This document shows positions 28,655 through 37,051 of a stretch of 64,000 nucleotides of DNA, piece by piece (the stretch's first letter is position 1; each line of letters starts with the position of its first letter). Made by a program: the position numbers and the translations under genes. The DNA comes from Polaromonas sp. JS666. Lineage in GTDB: Bacteria > Pseudomonadota > Gammaproteobacteria > Burkholderiales > Burkholderiaceae_C. Location of the stretch: positions 1,550,001 to 1,614,000 of the forward strand of contig NC_007948.1 of the NCBI RefSeq assembly GCF_000013865.1, given 5' to 3'. Below the pieces are notes generated by a model. That model had not been told where the DNA came from. It made no database searches and was given only the letters and a program-made list of their open reading frames with translations.

Positions 28655-28933
28655 GACGGGCTTGCCAGGCTGATGGCCAGCAAGCCCCTGAAGCCGTGGC
28701 GCTACCGCGATTTCGGCTCGCTCGTCTCGCTGGGCCGGCACAGTACCGTCGGCAACCTGATGGGCGGGCGCGTTGGCCGCTCCCTGTGGCTGGAGGGATA
28801 CCTGGCCTGGCTGATGTACGTTTCGCTGTACCAGATGCACCAACGGGCCTTGCATGGTTGGCCGAAGGTCGCACTCGACATGCTTGCCCGGTTTCTCTCA
28901 CGCGGAACGCGCCCGCGGGTCAAGATGCATTGA
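28655..28933 (+). pseudogene. C-terminal fragment of type II NADH dehydrogenase
   Basis: The frame encodes KPLKPWRYRDFGSLVSLG, the RLMY-like segment WLMYVSLYQMHQRALHG and WPKVALDMLARF, typical of the membrane-associating C-terminus of NDH-2. The FAD and NADH domains are absent. With the adjacent CtlX remnant it marks a scar where backbone genes were lost beside the accessory region. Confidence 0.75.
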
Positions 28934-29196
28934 CTTCATAACGATGGCGCAGAGGGAGTACCGAGGCTTGGTAATGCTCTACTGCGGGTCAGGGTCAATA
29001 ATTTTCGGTGGCATGACCTCCGGCATACCTTCGCCACATGGCACCGCGAAGCTGGAGCGCCTATCTATTTATGAGGACACTCCCCTGAGATGTCTCATCT
29101 GATTAGAGGATCACCCAGAACGTTCGCGAAAAAATCTAACATAAATCGTTGCAGCTTGTTACGATGAATGGATTATTTCTACAAGGGGGATGGAAG

Positions 29197-29892
29197 ATGG
29201 CTACGGACAAGGCAAACAGTTATCCAAAGATCGGAAGGAAAATCTGGTTCCTTTTGCGAGCACGTTTTGCAAAAACACTACCATCATCAGTCGGACCCGA
29301 GTACATCATTTCGACTTCGGATATGACCGAAGCCTCTGCGCGATCAAATGTTCTTAACCCGTTTCGCGACTTGAAACTTATTGACGAGAACGGGAAGCCA
29401 ACTGAACTGGCTGAGCGCTGGAGGCATGATGATGAGTATGCCGATGTGTGCAAGGAAATTCGAGGCCTAATTTACCCGGCACCCCTGATTGAGGCCTATC
29501 CGGACGGAAGCACCGCACAAAAGGAAAGCATCAAGAAATGGTTCATGAAGAACAGCAAAGTAGGGGATGTGGCTGGCAAGATGTTTGCCGACACTTACAT
29601 GCTGTTGAGCCAAGGTGATCTGAACGCCTCGGATAGCGATACCAAGGTTACTTCGTCGTCACGATCTGCAAGCACGTCTGCAACGGCAAAGAAAAGCGTA
29701 GTGAAAAAATCTGCGTCGGCTGCACAGCCGACCGACCGTGCACCTGCGCCCGCTGTCGATCCTCATGTGATCCGGAAGCTGCCAAGTGTTCACATCGATG
29801 TACAGGTGCACATCAGCCCGGATACAACACCGGAGCAAATTGATCGAATTTTTGAAAGTATGTCCAAGCATCTCGGCTCGTACATTGCTTGA
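29197..29892 (+). CDS. DUF5343-like protein
   Basis: 231 residues, AT-richer codon use than the backbone. The N-terminal 130 residues (SYPKIGRKIWFLLRARF, ARSNVLNPFRDLKLID, EIRGLIYP) resemble DUF5343, a winged-helix-like domain seen in accessory regions. A Ser/Thr/Ala/Lys-rich linker and a C-terminal segment (VHIDVQVHISPDTTPEQIDRIF) follow. The ATG at 29197 has AAGGGGGA six bases upstream, better than the ATG at 29164. It is followed within 10 bases by the next gene, so the two probably form an operon. Confidence 0.7.
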   Translation: MATDKANSYPKIGRKIWFLLRARFAKTLPSSVGPEYIISTSDMTEASARSNVLNPFRDLKLIDENGKPTELAERWRHDDEYADVCKEIRGLIYPAPLIEAYPDGSTAQKESIKKWFMKNSKVGDVAGKMFADTYMLLSQGDLNASDSDTKVTSSSRSASTSATAKKSVVKKSASAAQPTDRAPAPAVDPHVIRKLPSVHIDVQVHISPDTTPEQIDRIFESMSKHLGSYIA

Positions 29893-29901
29893 GGCGTGGA
29901 A

Positions 29902-30414
29902 ATGCACACAGCAGTAGAGACGCTTAGCTTAGCAAGTGAGCTCCAGCGGCTAATACACAAGGAAATTAAGCCGCCGTCCGCTACTGCGCCGTCCTACGAT
30001 GAGCCTGTGGTTTACATGGCCTTGGTAAGAAATACCCGAGGCTACATCGAGCGAGTTTCACATCAAATTAACGGCAGTTATCAAAACGGCTGGTACGACG
30101 CAGCTTCGGTGATGATCCGCCGCCTTATCGAAACGCTGATCATCGAGTGTTATGAAGCTCACAAAATTGAAAGCAAAATCAAAGATAAGGACGGAAACTA
30201 CTTTTTTCTAAGAGACCTAATAGACATGGCTCTTGCAGAGAAGTCCTGGACCATCGGTCGTAGCGTGAGGCAAGTATTACCAAAACTAAAAGACGTCGGT
30301 GACAAGGCTGCCCATAATCGACGCTATAACGCCCACCGAGAAGACATCGACAAAGTCATTCCTGCTCTTCGTGACACCATTCAGGAGCTGCTCTCATTGG
30401 CGCAACTCAAGTAA
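29902..30414 (+). CDS. DUF4145-like (HEPN-related) protein
   Basis: 170-residue helical protein. WYDAASVMIRRLIETLIIEC and LKDVGDKAAHNRRYNA match the DUF4145 pattern of a helical bundle ending in a G-(N/D)-x-AAH segment, distantly related to HEPN domains. Function unknown; such proteins occur in defence islands. It follows the DUF5343-like gene by 9 bases. Start ATG 29902; a GTG at 29896 is also possible. Confidence 0.65.
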   Translation: MHTAVETLSLASELQRLIHKEIKPPSATAPSYDEPVVYMALVRNTRGYIERVSHQINGSYQNGWYDAASVMIRRLIETLIIECYEAHKIESKIKDKDGNYFFLRDLIDMALAEKSWTIGRSVRQVLPKLKDVGDKAAHNRRYNAHREDIDKVIPALRDTIQELLSLAQLK

Positions 30415-30565
30415 ACCTTCAGGTCTGAACTATCTGTGACGAGAAAGGTGTAGGTGAACGCGGTGACTGATCCGTTCCCTGAGTATTTGGTTCTTGTACT
30501 TGGACTGTCAAAGCCGCCCCCTGTTATTCGGAGGTATTTACGCGAAAAATGTATGGATCAAATCA

Positions 30566-31135
30566 ATGACGCTCTTACATGAACAACGGGTACGTCGAGT
30601 GGCAATCCTTTGCTGCACGTGCATGCGCAACATTGCGTTCTACCGGGCATGTTGGGACGGACATGACCTTCGCGTGAACAATGAGTTCTGGAAGACGGTG
30701 AGCGGCAATTTTCTCGACACTGCTGTGCATGAGTGGTTCAAGGCTTTTGCACATAAGCGAAGCAAACATCACTGGAGCAAAGTCATTCCCGAATCATCAC
30801 ACGCAGCGTTTGAACATGATCTGCTTGCACATCTTGACCTTGCGCCGATGCCTACATACAACGGAGACGAGCTGGAAGGGGCACACCCGTACGAGCAGTT
30901 CAATGATCTGTTGCGGAAGTACCGTGACAAGTTTCTTGCACATCTGGACGATGAACTGGTTGCCAACCTGCCCGTCACCGAACCGATGCGTAAGGGGGCT
31001 GAGTTCTTGTTCGACTATCTGACTACGACTCAACCAGATGCATTTAGTGGGTATTTGATGCAAACTTCCGCCGACTTCTTCGATGGGTTGAGCGAACTTG
31101 GACGTGCTGAAGTGAACAGACGGGAGGCGACTTAA
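30566..31135 (+). CDS. HEPN/AbiU2-like protein
   Basis: About 189 residues. RNIAFYRACWDG, FWKTVSGNFLDTAVHEWFKAF and KHHWSKVI match the AbiU2-like HEPN family, and RKYRDKFLAHLDD supplies the R-x4-H-type core of HEPN ribonucleases. The start is uncertain: ATG 30566, or TTG at 30494 with a poor extension. The 150 bases before it include a GTG-started 42-codon frame (30454-30582) that could be a small protein. A strong hairpin terminator follows. Confidence 0.65.
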   Translation: MTLLHEQRVRRVAILCCTCMRNIAFYRACWDGHDLRVNNEFWKTVSGNFLDTAVHEWFKAFAHKRSKHHWSKVIPESSHAAFEHDLLAHLDLAPMPTYNGDELEGAHPYEQFNDLLRKYRDKFLAHLDDELVANLPVTEPMRKGAEFLFDYLTTTQPDAFSGYLMQTSADFFDGLSELGRAEVNRREAT

Positions 31136-31160
31136 ATGGTGAAAGCCTGACTAGCAAAAG

Positions 31161-31187
31161 AAAAAGCCTCCACAAGGGAGGCTTTTT
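31161..31187. terminator. Bidirectional rho-independent terminator
   Basis: AAAAAGCCTCC-ACAA-GGGAGGCTTTTT forms a perfect stem flanked by A and T runs, 26 bases after the AbiU2-like gene. Confidence 0.9.
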
Positions 31188-31267
31188 AATGCGGAAAATC
31201 GACTGTCACCAGAAATGACATCAGCAATCACGGGTAAGTGATCACTATCGCTATTTGCCGCCTGAAT

Positions 31268-31315
31268 TGGTGCCGGAGAGATGAATCGAACACCCGACCT
31301 TCTCATTACGAATGA
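31268..31315 (-). other. 3' fragment of tRNA-Thr(CGU): attachment-site scar
   Basis: Read on the minus strand this is the 3' half of a tRNA: TCATTCGTAATGA (anticodon loop with CGT), T-arm GGGTG-TTCGATT-CATCT and acceptor end CTCCGGCACCA. Upstream of the anticodon stem the match stops (the base at position 28 no longer pairs), and D-arm and 5' acceptor are absent, so it is not a functional tRNA. Such 3' fragments are left when a tyrosine recombinase inserts an element in a tRNA gene. The element side faces right, toward the integrase at 31.5 kb. Confidence 0.8.
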
Positions 31316-31497
31316 CAGAATGCAACTATTTGTCATCGTTGATCTTCGTTGTAAAATCTATATAGATCAATAGCTTACAATGGGTTGCCTGGATATTTGA
31401 ACAGGCCAAGCGTTGATGGAAATTGATCAATATTCGGAAAATTCGCTTACATCCACCGTTACATCGTGGCGATGTAATCGCAATGAGAAGGTTCGAT

Positions 31498-32820
31498 ATG
31501 GCAAGGATTGCATTCACCGCCGGCCGGGTGGCCGGGTTCAAGTGCCCGCCTGAAAAGTCCCAGGTTTTTTTGTGGGACGCAGCCACCCCGGGGCTCGGGC
31601 TCAGGACAACAGCAGCCGGAAAACCGTCCTATGTGTTCCAGGGGCGCTATCAGGAAAAGACCATTCGCGTGACCATCGGGAGCCCCGACGCATGGAGCAT
31701 CCCCCAGGCTCAGGAAAAGGCCAGAGCGCTGCAGCGCCTCATTGACGAAGGGCGCGATCCGCGAGACCTGAAGCGTGATGCCGTGGCCGCTGGTGCCGAA
31801 AGGAAGGCCGCCGCCGCTGCCAAGGTGCAGGCCGACAAGGTGGCCTCGTTGACCGTGGGCGAAGTGTGGCAGACCTATCTGCAGGAAGGCAAGCCCAAGC
31901 GCCGGGATGCGTGGAAACCCGGCTATCGTGCCGACCTCGAACTGATGGCCACGCCCGGTGGCGTGAAGAAGAAGCGAGGGCAGGGCCTGACCCGCCAAGG
32001 CCCGATTTACCCGCTGCTGGCGCTGCAGATGACAGAGGTGAACGAGGACGCGCTGAAGGCCTGGTTCGACCGCGAGTCCCTGGCCGGCAAGCACCAAGCC
32101 GCCCGCGCCTTCATGATGTTCAAGGGCTTTTTGCGCTGGTGCTCTGCACGTCCGGCTTACCGTTCGCTGATTGACCGTGACGCTGGCAAGGCTGCCGCCA
32201 TTGTGGAGAACCTGCCACAGGCCACACACCGCACCGACAAGCTGCTGAAAGGACAGGTGCAGGGCTGGTGGACTGGCGTGGAGCAACTTAGCAACCGCAC
32301 CGCGTCGGTTTACCTGCGGGCTTTGTTGCTGACTGGTGCCCGCCGCGAGGAAGTGGCCGCGCTGAAGTGGGGTGATGTGGATTTTCAGTGGCGCAAGCTG
32401 ACCCTAGCCGACAAGGTGGATGCCACGCGAACCATACCCCTGTCACCCTACATGGCGCACATGCTGGCCGGTTTGCCAAGAGTAGGGGCGTTCGTGTTCG
32501 CCAGTGCCAGCAAGAGCGGCCACATCGTTGATGCCCGCGACAGCATGCAAAAGGCCGTGACAGAGGCAGAGGTGGGGCACCTGACCTTCCACGGCTTGCG
32601 CCGCACATTTACACAGACGGGGCGAGGTGTTGTGCCCGCTGGCATCGTGGCCCAAATCCAAGGGCACAAGTCTAGTGCGACAGCCGAGGGCTACGACATT
32701 CGGACGCTTGACGAACTGAGCCCCTACCTTGAGCAAATCGAGCGGCACATTCTGAGCCTTGCCGGTGTGCAGTTTGATGCCGGGGCTGTGCCTGGTGCGC
32801 TTCGCGTGGTAAACGGTTGA
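31498..32820 (+). CDS. P4-type tyrosine integrase
   Basis: 440-residue site-specific recombinase. An N-terminal DUF4102-type arm-binding domain (residues 5-90: TPGLGLRTTAAGKPSYVFQGRY, VTIGSP) is followed by a SAM-like core-binding region and a catalytic domain with LTGARREEVAAL (first Arg), HGLRRTF (HxLRR) and the Tyr in SATAEGYDI. ATG 31498 has GAGAAGG seven bases upstream; further upstream starts lack this. It lies 180 bases from the tRNA-Thr fragment, its likely attachment site. Confidence 0.92.
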   Translation: MARIAFTAGRVAGFKCPPEKSQVFLWDAATPGLGLRTTAAGKPSYVFQGRYQEKTIRVTIGSPDAWSIPQAQEKARALQRLIDEGRDPRDLKRDAVAAGAERKAAAAAKVQADKVASLTVGEVWQTYLQEGKPKRRDAWKPGYRADLELMATPGGVKKKRGQGLTRQGPIYPLLALQMTEVNEDALKAWFDRESLAGKHQAARAFMMFKGFLRWCSARPAYRSLIDRDAGKAAAIVENLPQATHRTDKLLKGQVQGWWTGVEQLSNRTASVYLRALLLTGARREEVAALKWGDVDFQWRKLTLADKVDATRTIPLSPYMAHMLAGLPRVGAFVFASASKSGHIVDARDSMQKAVTEAEVGHLTFHGLRRTFTQTGRGVVPAGIVAQIQGHKSSATAEGYDIRTLDELSPYLEQIERHILSLAGVQFDAGAVPGALRVVNG

Positions 32821-32844
32821 CCCTGCGTTATTCAACGCTGGCGC

Positions 32845-33558
32845 TCACCTTGGACGGCCCATGCAATGCGAGGTTATGGCCATCTTTCGGCGTTCGAAAG
32901 TGGTCTCGATGGCGCGGCGCAGCTCCCATGGATCAAGTGTGTTTTCGCCCAACAGCACCCACAGGTCGAAGTAGTCCTTCATGCGGGTGTTGGTCATGCC
33001 CAGCAGGCACACGGCGTGGAACTTTTTGGCCACCACCGTGTATTTCGGGTAAGCGCGCAGCTGTGGAGCGGGCAGGTCGTTCAGCAATACCCGGTAGCTG
33101 ATCGCTTCCGGCGCCGGCGTTACGGCATCGCCAAATCCGATGTCCACCTGCAGCGCGATGCGCGCGCTGTCGAGCTTGGCCAAGAGGTCGATCCGCACCC
33201 CGCCGTAGCCAGCCTCCTTGCGGATTTCCGCTCCCTTGACCGGGTGGGATCGAACGCGATCCCGTCTTCCACCGGGATCCGGCAGATTTCGCGGAAGGTG
33301 GCCACGGCGGAGTCGATGTCATCGGGGCCAAAGCCCAGCAAGTCGGCATCGCGCGTCGGCCGGTGCGGTGGTCATACCAGATCGAAAACAGCAGGGAGCC
33401 CTTGAGCAGGAAGTTGTGCGCGTGGACGGAGAGATGAACAGGCGATACAGCAGCCGCTCCAGACAGTAGTGCGTGAGTGTCAGGTTGAAGTCCTGCTTGG
33501 CTTCGTCTGCGTGCTGTTTCAGGCGGGCGCGGATGGAGGCCGCCAGATTGCGGCTCAT
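32845..33558 (-). pseudogene. Decayed AbiEii nucleotidyltransferase toxin
   Basis: Three reading frames carry successive parts of an AbiEii/DUF1814 protein: the N-terminus in 33319-33558 (LTHYCLERLLYRLF), then NFLLKGSLLF and FGPDDIDSAVATF in other frames, then RIDLLAKLDSARIALQVDIGFGDAV and VVAKKFHAVCLLGMTNTRMKDYFDLW in 32845-33198. At least two or three frameshifts and a shortened C-terminus (cut near the integrase end) make it inactive. Its ATG overlaps the AbiEi fragment stop, the normal AbiE layout. Confidence 0.85.
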
Positions 33559-33805
33559 GCGGTCGCGCTTTCAAGGTAAGGGCGCATGACGTTCGCTACG
33601 CGATCAATGGTGGCGTAGTGCCACAGCGCATCCATCGTCAGTTTGCGTTGTGTCCACCCATCACGCAGTGCTTCCATTGCCACGTCCAGACCGATTTTGT
33701 TGCGGTACTTGAAGCAGTCGGCCACTGTCTTGGCGGCGTTGAAGACTGGCACCTCCACGCCATCGACATGGAGCCCCTTCGATGCCTTCGGTCAGGTTAG
33801 AGGCC
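33555..33805 (-). pseudogene. Truncated AbiEi antitoxin
   Basis: The C-terminal part of an AbiEi-type antitoxin: VEVPVFNAAKTVADCFKYRN, KIGLDVAMEALRDGW and ATIDRVANVMRPYLES. Just upstream, the NLTEGIEG segment lies in a different frame, indicating a frameshift, and the winged-helix N-terminus is missing. The AbiE type IV toxin-antitoxin/abortive infection pair is therefore dead in both halves. Confidence 0.8.
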
Positions 33806-33932
33806 TACACCGGGCGGATCCGGGAGGCGCGACCATCGTTGTGTCTTCGAACAGATATCAAAGGTAAACGGCATGCCCGGTAGGAGCATCACGAACCGCT
33901 TTGCACTGCACCGCTTCAAGGCCGACGAATCC

Positions 33933-34142
33933 TCACCAAAGCGCCGAGTCCCGCATATCCATCAATCGCCTGCGCTGCCGATTGCGCAACCATATTCCCA
34001 CGACCCAAGTGAACACAATAACGCCGAGTCCTGCACCAACCACGACCCCTGTAAAAACCCAATTGCTAATCGCGCCGGACGCCCACAGTGCCACTGCCCC
34101 CAGCGCGGCAGCCAATACGATAATTCTGATGGTGAGTCTCAT
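33933..34142 (-). CDS. Small two-helix membrane protein, hypothetical
   Basis: 69 residues (81 from an upstream ATG at 34178) with two hydrophobic helices, RIIVLAAALGAVALWASG and VFTGVVVGAGLGVIVFTWVVG, and a basic C-terminus. No family recognised. A CAAGG stretch lies just before the 34142 start. Whether it is expressed is unknown. Confidence 0.45.
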   Translation of the reverse strand: MRLTIRIIVLAAALGAVALWASGAISNWVFTGVVVGAGLGVIVFTWVVGIWLRNRQRRRLMDMRDSALW

Positions 34143-34414
34143 CCTTGAACGTGCTTTCTGCATTTCATTGATGAACATGATAATCGGACCTGCGCCTGTC
34201 CATCCATATCCAAATGGCGGTGGCTAAGAATGCCTAGCGGGCTGATGCAGCCCAAAGGCTGGGCGCAAAACTCTCGTCGAGCATAGAGGTCGGAACTGCA
34301 GTCAAAGCGGCAATTTGGCTATTCCAAGCGTTGAGGCTGTATTTTTAGTCCTGCGCGCCGGCAAGTTGGCCCGCGACTTGCTTGTTCGGAAACATTGCAA
34401 ATCCGGACATTGTC

Positions 34415-34559
34415 ATGGCCCGCTACAAACTGGTTGATCGCTCCCCAAAGTTCATCCCCGTAGTGCTGGACGCGCAAATCCAGCCTGGCAGTTTCGAGTA
34501 CGCGCTGGACCATCTGGTTGACCATGAACTTGACCTCTCCTGTCTGCATGCCCGCTACC
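34415..34559 (+). pseudogene. N-terminal fragment of an IS1182-like transposase
   Basis: MARYKLVDRSPKFIPVVLD, QIQPGSFEYALDHLVDHELD and LHARY match the first 48 residues of IS1182-group DDE transposases. The match ends abruptly and the catalytic domain is absent. The sequence beyond it leads into the hairpin-rich non-coding region. Confidence 0.7.
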
Positions 34560-34862
34560 CATGTTCGCAAAATCAAGAAACCGTACCCGTCGAGTCAAGG
34601 CGTTCGTGCACTTGCGTGGTGGGAATCAGGTTTTTATACAGCCTCGTTAGCCAAGTTTCGCTGCCGGGTGGTGATGGGCGCCACCGAGGGGAACATGCCC
34701 CGCTTAAGGTGGATTTCTCCGGGAGGATTTGGCAATGTCGGCTTGCTTTGTTTTGAAAATCTCTTGCGGCCTTGAGAAATCCTGTGGTACATTTCACCCG
34801 CTGTCGTAGCAAAGTCCGTTCACACTTCGAGTTGAGCCTTGAGGTCTAGCACCTTGAAACTT

Positions 34863-35564
34863 GGAAGGCGCAAGCCTTTCGCAAAGAATTTGGCATCCGA
34901 ATTCTTTGAATCAATCAGCCGTTTAACACTTTGCATAAGCCAAAGTGTTGCAGCACGCAGTATCCACGAGCCTTTCCGCCCGAATTAACATGTTTCTGGA
35001 CGGGGAAGGCAGTGTGAAACAGCGAATTCGTCGAGCCTGCCGCAGCACCCAAAACGCCATCGCACAAGCCCTTGTAGGGGTCGGCGAGCGATCGTTGAAG
35101 GTGAACTGCGGCCCCCCGAGTGCCTAGAGCAGGCGGGGAGAAACGGTCGTCCCCCGGACAAGGGGACAACGACAGGTCAAACCACTGCCACCGATAGCTC
35201 CAAACAACCACAGAAGCCAGCACCAGTTTGCGGTACTGCTGAATCCACACCCTTTGCGCACCTACCACTCGTAGTAGCGCTGGGTGTCCCTGCACCATTG
35301 ATGCGGGGATCGGGACTTGGTTGTGATGGGGACGCGTTCACCGGCGATACGGTGCCACGGCAATTGGGGTTGACTCAACCTGCTTGCCGGCCCTGCGAAG
35401 GGGGAGTGAGAGCTCCGGGACCAAGAATCCTCAAAGAAATGATTTCGTCCACGGCGTCAGGGCCGTTTCAGCCTGACAGGTATCGGGTTGGCACCCTCTA
35501 TCTGAAGCTCTAGCCCGGGTCCCTCCCGCAAAAAGGGAAAAAAGCATGCGACAGCCGGACCCGG
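34863..35564 (+). ncRNA. Candidate large structured RNA A (about 700 nt)
   Basis: No convincing ORF covers this stretch, but perfect or near-perfect hairpins follow one another: 34863-34880 (7 bp, GCAA tetraloop), 34882-34908 (9 bp), 34925-34949 (8 bp), 34970-35010 (AAGGC/GCCTT with CCCG/CGGG), 35112-35138, 35146-35173 (GTCGT-CCCC/GGGG-ACGAC), 35339-35354, 35456-35477 and 35515-35564 (CCGGGTCC/GGACCCGG enclosing TCCC/GGGA). It ends just upstream of a small HTH gene. No Rfam family is recognised. The strand is inferred from the downstream gene. A long leader, a mobile-element RNA or decayed sequence are the alternatives. Confidence 0.45.
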
Positions 35565-35594
35565 ACGAACCGTGTATGGCAATGGAGTTTTGCT

Positions 35595-35834
35595 ATGTCA
35601 AATCAAAAAACAAATCCGCATCCTGAGGCAACAGGCTTGCTACAGTTTCCGCCGCTTGAAGCGGTCACCCGCCCGGCGGTGGACACGGCCACCGCCGCCT
35701 ACTACCTTAACCGAAAGCCGCAAACGCTCAGATGCTGGGCTACGTACCAGAACGGCCCAGTAAACCCAATCCGGATTTCTGGGCGACTGGCCTGGAAAAC
35801 TGCCGACCTGCGTCGCGTGTTGGGGGTGGAGTGA
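35595..35834 (+). CDS. Small HTH DNA-binding protein (AlpA/excisionase-like)
   Basis: 79 residues. TAAYYLNRKPQTLRCWATY is a MerR/AlpA-type helix-turn-helix and RISGRLAWKTADLRRVLGV is the usual wing and final helix of small excisionase-like proteins in Burkholderiales mobile elements. It probably regulates excision or element genes. The ATG follows TGGAGTTTTGCT directly after the structured region, with no room for a separate promoter unless it lies inside that RNA. Confidence 0.75.
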   Translation: MSNQKTNPHPEATGLLQFPPLEAVTRPAVDTATAAYYLNRKPQTLRCWATYQNGPVNPIRISGRLAWKTADLRRVLGVE

Positions 35835-35981
35835 TGGTGCCTGAACCGCCGAATCAGCGAACGCGAACTCGACCGAATGACGGCTGACATGCCTCAAGGG
35901 CTGGAGGCTTTGCGCCAGGAAACAACTTGCGCTGAAACTTGTCGCACTCCATTGCGTTAAAAACTCCGGCAGGCTGGCCGG

Positions 35982-36362
35982 TCAAGCGATGGCGACCTCT
36001 TCGCCTTGGTGGATCAGCACCTCGGCGGGGATGTGCAGCCGGCGATGCAGGCGACGGATCATGTGCAGCGTTAGCGGGCGCGTGCGATTCAGCACCTCAT
36101 AGACGCGGTGCGACGGCCCGATGATGGACTCCAAATCCTTGACCGTCAGACCCTCTTGATCCATGCGGAACTTGATCGCCTCGATAGGGTCGGGTGGGGC
36201 GATCGGGTAGTGCTTCGCTTCATAGGCCTGCACGAGCGTCGCTAGGATGTCGAGGCGGTCGCCCTCTGGCGTGGCGGGTTCCGGGTCCAGATCGATAAGG
36301 CCGGACACTTCCCGCAGCGTCGCCTTGTAGTCGGCGTCGGTGTGGATGGGCTTGATTTCCAT
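35982..36362 (-). CDS. higA: HigA-type antitoxin
   Basis: 126 residues with an acidic N-terminal region (LIDLDPEPATPEGDRLD, ILATLVQAYEAKHYPI) and a C-terminal HTH (IKFRMDQEGLTVKDLESIIG, PLTLHMIRRLHRRLHIPAEVLI). It neutralises the HigB toxin encoded 13 bases upstream and should repress the operon. ATG 36362 preferred over a TTG at 36368. Confidence 0.88.
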   Translation of the reverse strand: MEIKPIHTDADYKATLREVSGLIDLDPEPATPEGDRLDILATLVQAYEAKHYPIAPPDPIEAIKFRMDQEGLTVKDLESIIGPSHRVYEVLNRTRPLTLHMIRRLHRRLHIPAEVLIHQGEEVAIA

Positions 36363-36375
36363 GCTCAAACTCCTT

Positions 36376-36684
36376 TCAAAATTGCTCGACGGTTTCAGCG
36401 TCGATGGTGTCGTAGTGCTTGTGTGTGCCGACGAACTTGACGTAGACCCACTGCATTTTGTAGGCCACGCTAACGATCAACCGGTAGTCGTTGCCCTTGA
36501 TGTTGAACACCACGCGGTTGTTCGCAATGATGCTCGCGTTGCCGTACTGGGCCTTGATATCCGCCGGCTGGGTCCATGTCGCCTTCGTCGCTTCGGCCAG
36601 CCACGCTTTTAGAGGTTGCTCCGAATCTTTGTAGGCGGTGTTCTCCCAAAAGTTGCGCAGGTTAGATACGGCGATTACGTTCAT
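36376..36684 (-). CDS. higB: HigB-type mRNA interferase toxin
   Basis: 102-residue RelE-fold protein of the HigB_toxin group: MNVIAVSNLRNFWE, AYKDSEQPLKAWL, ANNRVVFNIKGNDYRLIVSV and VYVKFVGTHKHYDTID. Such toxins cleave mRNA at the ribosome. Toxin gene precedes antitoxin gene, the typical higBA order. ATG 36684 chosen over a TTG at 36690. Confidence 0.9.
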   Translation of the reverse strand: MNVIAVSNLRNFWENTAYKDSEQPLKAWLAEATKATWTQPADIKAQYGNASIIANNRVVFNIKGNDYRLIVSVAYKMQWVYVKFVGTHKHYDTIDAETVEQF

Positions 36685-36693
36685 GCGCAATTA

Positions 36694-36712
36694 TAGTCCC
36701 AAATTGGGACTA
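36694..36712. promoter_or_regulatory. Palindromic operator of higBA
   Basis: TAGTCCCAAATTGGGACTA is a perfect 9-bp inverted repeat about a single central base, 9 bases upstream of the higB start. Position and symmetry fit a HigA operator. Confidence 0.75.
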
Positions 36713-36802
36713 TGCACGAATCGATGATGCGGGCGAAGAAAAGCCCGCACGTGACCGCGCAACCTGGCCGGCGGTCGACCTCATGATTCCTCTGTCCGAT
36801 GT

Positions 36803-37051
36803 CAACAATTCCAGCGCATCCGCTACTACGGGCTGCTGGCCATCCGCTACCGCGAGGTCAAGCTGGATCATTGTCGCCAATTGCTGGGGACGCCCGCACC
36901 GGTGGTGGCGTTGTCCGATGCGCCGATGGACTACCGGGATCGCTATCAGCGCCTGACCGGCGTGCCGCACTGCGGACGAGGCCAGATGGTGCGCATCGAA
37001 TCCTTCCTGGCGGGAACCTTGCCGCGCGGCCCACCGGCGGATACTTCATGA
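36803..37051 (+). pseudogene. C-terminal remnant of an IS91-family transposase
   Basis: The frame reads FQRIRYYGLLAIRYREVKLD, DYRDRYQRLTG and CGRGQMVRIESFLAG, the C-terminal end of IS91-type HUH transposases. The catalytic region is absent. Confidence 0.7.

Noticed and set aside
31268-31315. Functional tRNA-Thr gene
   Set aside because: The D-arm, 5' acceptor strand and half the anticodon stem are missing.
34573-34812. Minus-strand frame between the IS1182 fragment and RNA A
   Set aside because: Low-complexity, Arg/Ser-rich, no family and no start signal.
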